A stretch of 33,335 nucleotides of DNA, taken from Nitrospira sp. UBA2082 (GTDB lineage: Bacteria > Nitrospirota > Nitrospiria > Nitrospirales > Nitrospiraceae). The notes under the pieces were generated by a model. It did no database searches. It was given only the letters and a program-made list of their open reading frames with translations, and had not been told where the DNA came from. How positions within the stretch are numbered: the stretch's first letter is position 1; the number at the start of each line of letters is the position of its first letter. Position numbers and translations under genes: made by a program. Shown in pieces: positions 32,508 through 33,335 of this stretch. The stretch spans positions 143,750 through 177,084 of the forward strand of contig DCZO01000018.1 of assembly GCA_002331335.1 (NCBI GenBank), in the 5' to 3' direction.

Positions 32508-33335
32508 TCACTTGGGATTCACGGCCACGAACAGACTGTTGCCCTGCCGATTGACCAGCAAGACTGCCAATTCATCTTTCTTAATCTTGCCGACAGCCTT
32601 CTGATACTCGTCCAGCGTCTTGATCGTTTCGTGATTCACTTCCTGAATCACGTCGCCGCGCTGTAACCCCGCGGCTTCCGCCTGTCCGCCCCCTTCCACC
32701 GAGACGATCACCACCCCCGTCGTCTTCGCGGATATGTTCAATTGGCTCATCAACGCATTATCTAACGCCTGAACGCGAAGGGACGCCAGGACATTGTCCG
32801 GCGGCTTGATCGTTTCGGTCGGCTCTTTAGGCGGTGCCGGTTCTTTCTTCGCCAGCATCTCATCCGTCGGACGTTCGGCAACCTTGACGGCGATTGTCTG
32901 TTCCTTTCCGTCGCGGAGCACTTTGACCAGCGCGTCTTTCCCGACCATAGTCCGCGCCACGAGGTTGCGAAGCTGACTGACGCTCTGAATATCCTTTCCG
33001 TTGAACGCCACCACGACATCGCCTCGCTTGACCCCGGCGGCATGCGACGGGCCGTTTTCATTGACGTCGCTGATCAGCACGCCTTTCCGATGTTCCGGCA
33101 GCTTGAACGACTTGGCCAACGCCGGTGTGATTTCCTGGATGGCGACTCCCATCCAGCCACGCACGACTTTCCCCGTCCGTTGAAGACTCTCGACGATGTC
33201 GAGCGCAATACTGCTCGGGATCGCGAAGCCGACGCCTTCAGAGCCGCCTGTCCTCGAAAAAATGGCCGTATTGATGCCGATCAGATCGCCGTTCATGTTT
33301 ACGAGCGCCCCGCCGGAATTGCCGGGATTGATGGC
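32508..33335 (-). CDS. HtrA/DegP-family periplasmic serine protease, C-terminal part
   Basis: Periplasmic quality-control protease. The 5' end lies beyond the window; 275 codons are visible. The catalytic serine is in GNSGG, a few codons from the window edge (AINPGNSGGAL), followed by GFAIPSS. Two PDZ domains follow: about residues 75-145 of the visible part (VRGWMGVAIQEIT, GDVVVAFNGKDI) and a second, after a proline-rich linker, near the end (GDVIQEVNHETIK). The two-PDZ layout fits DegP or DegQ; the distinction needs the N terminus. It appears to be the first visible gene of the nine-gene run. Confidence 0.92.
   Translation of the reverse strand, partial: AINPGNSGGALVNMNGDLIGINTAIFSRTGGSEGVGFAIPSSIALDIVESLQRTGKVVRGWMGVAIQEITPALAKSFKLPEHRKGVLISDVNENGPSHAAGVKRGDVVVAFNGKDIQSVSQLRNLVARTMVGKDALVKVLRDGKEQTIAVKVAERPTDEMLAKKEPAPPKEPTETIKPPDNVLASLRVQALDNALMSQLNISAKTTGVVIVSVEGGGQAEAAGLQRGDVIQEVNHETIKTLDEYQKAVGKIKKDELAVLLVNRQGNSLFVAVNPK

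Overview
The window looks like a chromosomal segment of a Nitrospirota bacterium, most likely Nitrospira. This is inferred from moderately high GC, a Gram-negative envelope gene set (MltC, HtrA, TatC), a NapC-type multihaem cytochrome next to molybdenum-cofactor genes, a very large periplasmic multicopper oxidase, and a small zinc-ribbon protein of a type I associate with this lineage. No rRNA, tRNA, CRISPR array or intact insertion sequence was found.

Layout. 1-5124 (+): 3' part of proS, a GAF-containing GspE/PilB-type ATPase, and the lipoprotein murein transglycosylase mltC. 5208-7356 (-): an RhlE-type DEAD-box helicase followed by two tandem PilZ proteins; the first PilZ gene is preceded by a long RNA hairpin that contains its ribosome binding site. 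7590-12976 (-): a secreted protein of unknown function and a 1581-residue multicopper oxidase made of three tandem two-domain units. This block lies between rhlE and a decayed second copy of the rhlE 5' end (13377-13740), in the same orientation. 13787-14188 (-): a small secreted protein. 14189-15076 has no recognisable gene. 15077-17946 (+): a KimA-type potassium transporter and a secreted Big2/PKD-like protein.

18041-22217 looks like an accessory islet: an AT-richer HEPN (ApeA-type) gene, a Doc toxin-antitoxin pair transcribed divergently from it, a HExxH putative 2-oxoglutarate-dependent peptide hydroxylase, and a zinc-ribbon protein. 22445-25843 holds rqcH (ribosome quality control), the degraded tail of an efflux outer-membrane-factor gene, a lone receiver protein, a 2-oxoglutarate/Fe(II) oxygenase and a glycine-rich RRM protein.

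26069-33335 (-) is a compact nine-gene run that reads htrA, tatC, mrp, moeA, mobB, hexahaem NapC-like cytochrome, ABC ATPase, small membrane protein, ABC-2 permease. Gaps are tens of bases at most, and two junctions overlap. It groups Tat export, molybdenum-cofactor insertion, Fe-S carriage, periplasmic quality control and electron transfer, so I infer that it serves assembly of an exported molybdoenzyme or respiratory complex.

The observations most worth follow-up are the permuted copper sites in the giant oxidase and its flanking rhlE relic, the strand-specific hairpin over the PilZ start, the HEPN/Doc/HExxH islet, and the nine-gene assembly operon. None is proven novel from sequence alone.
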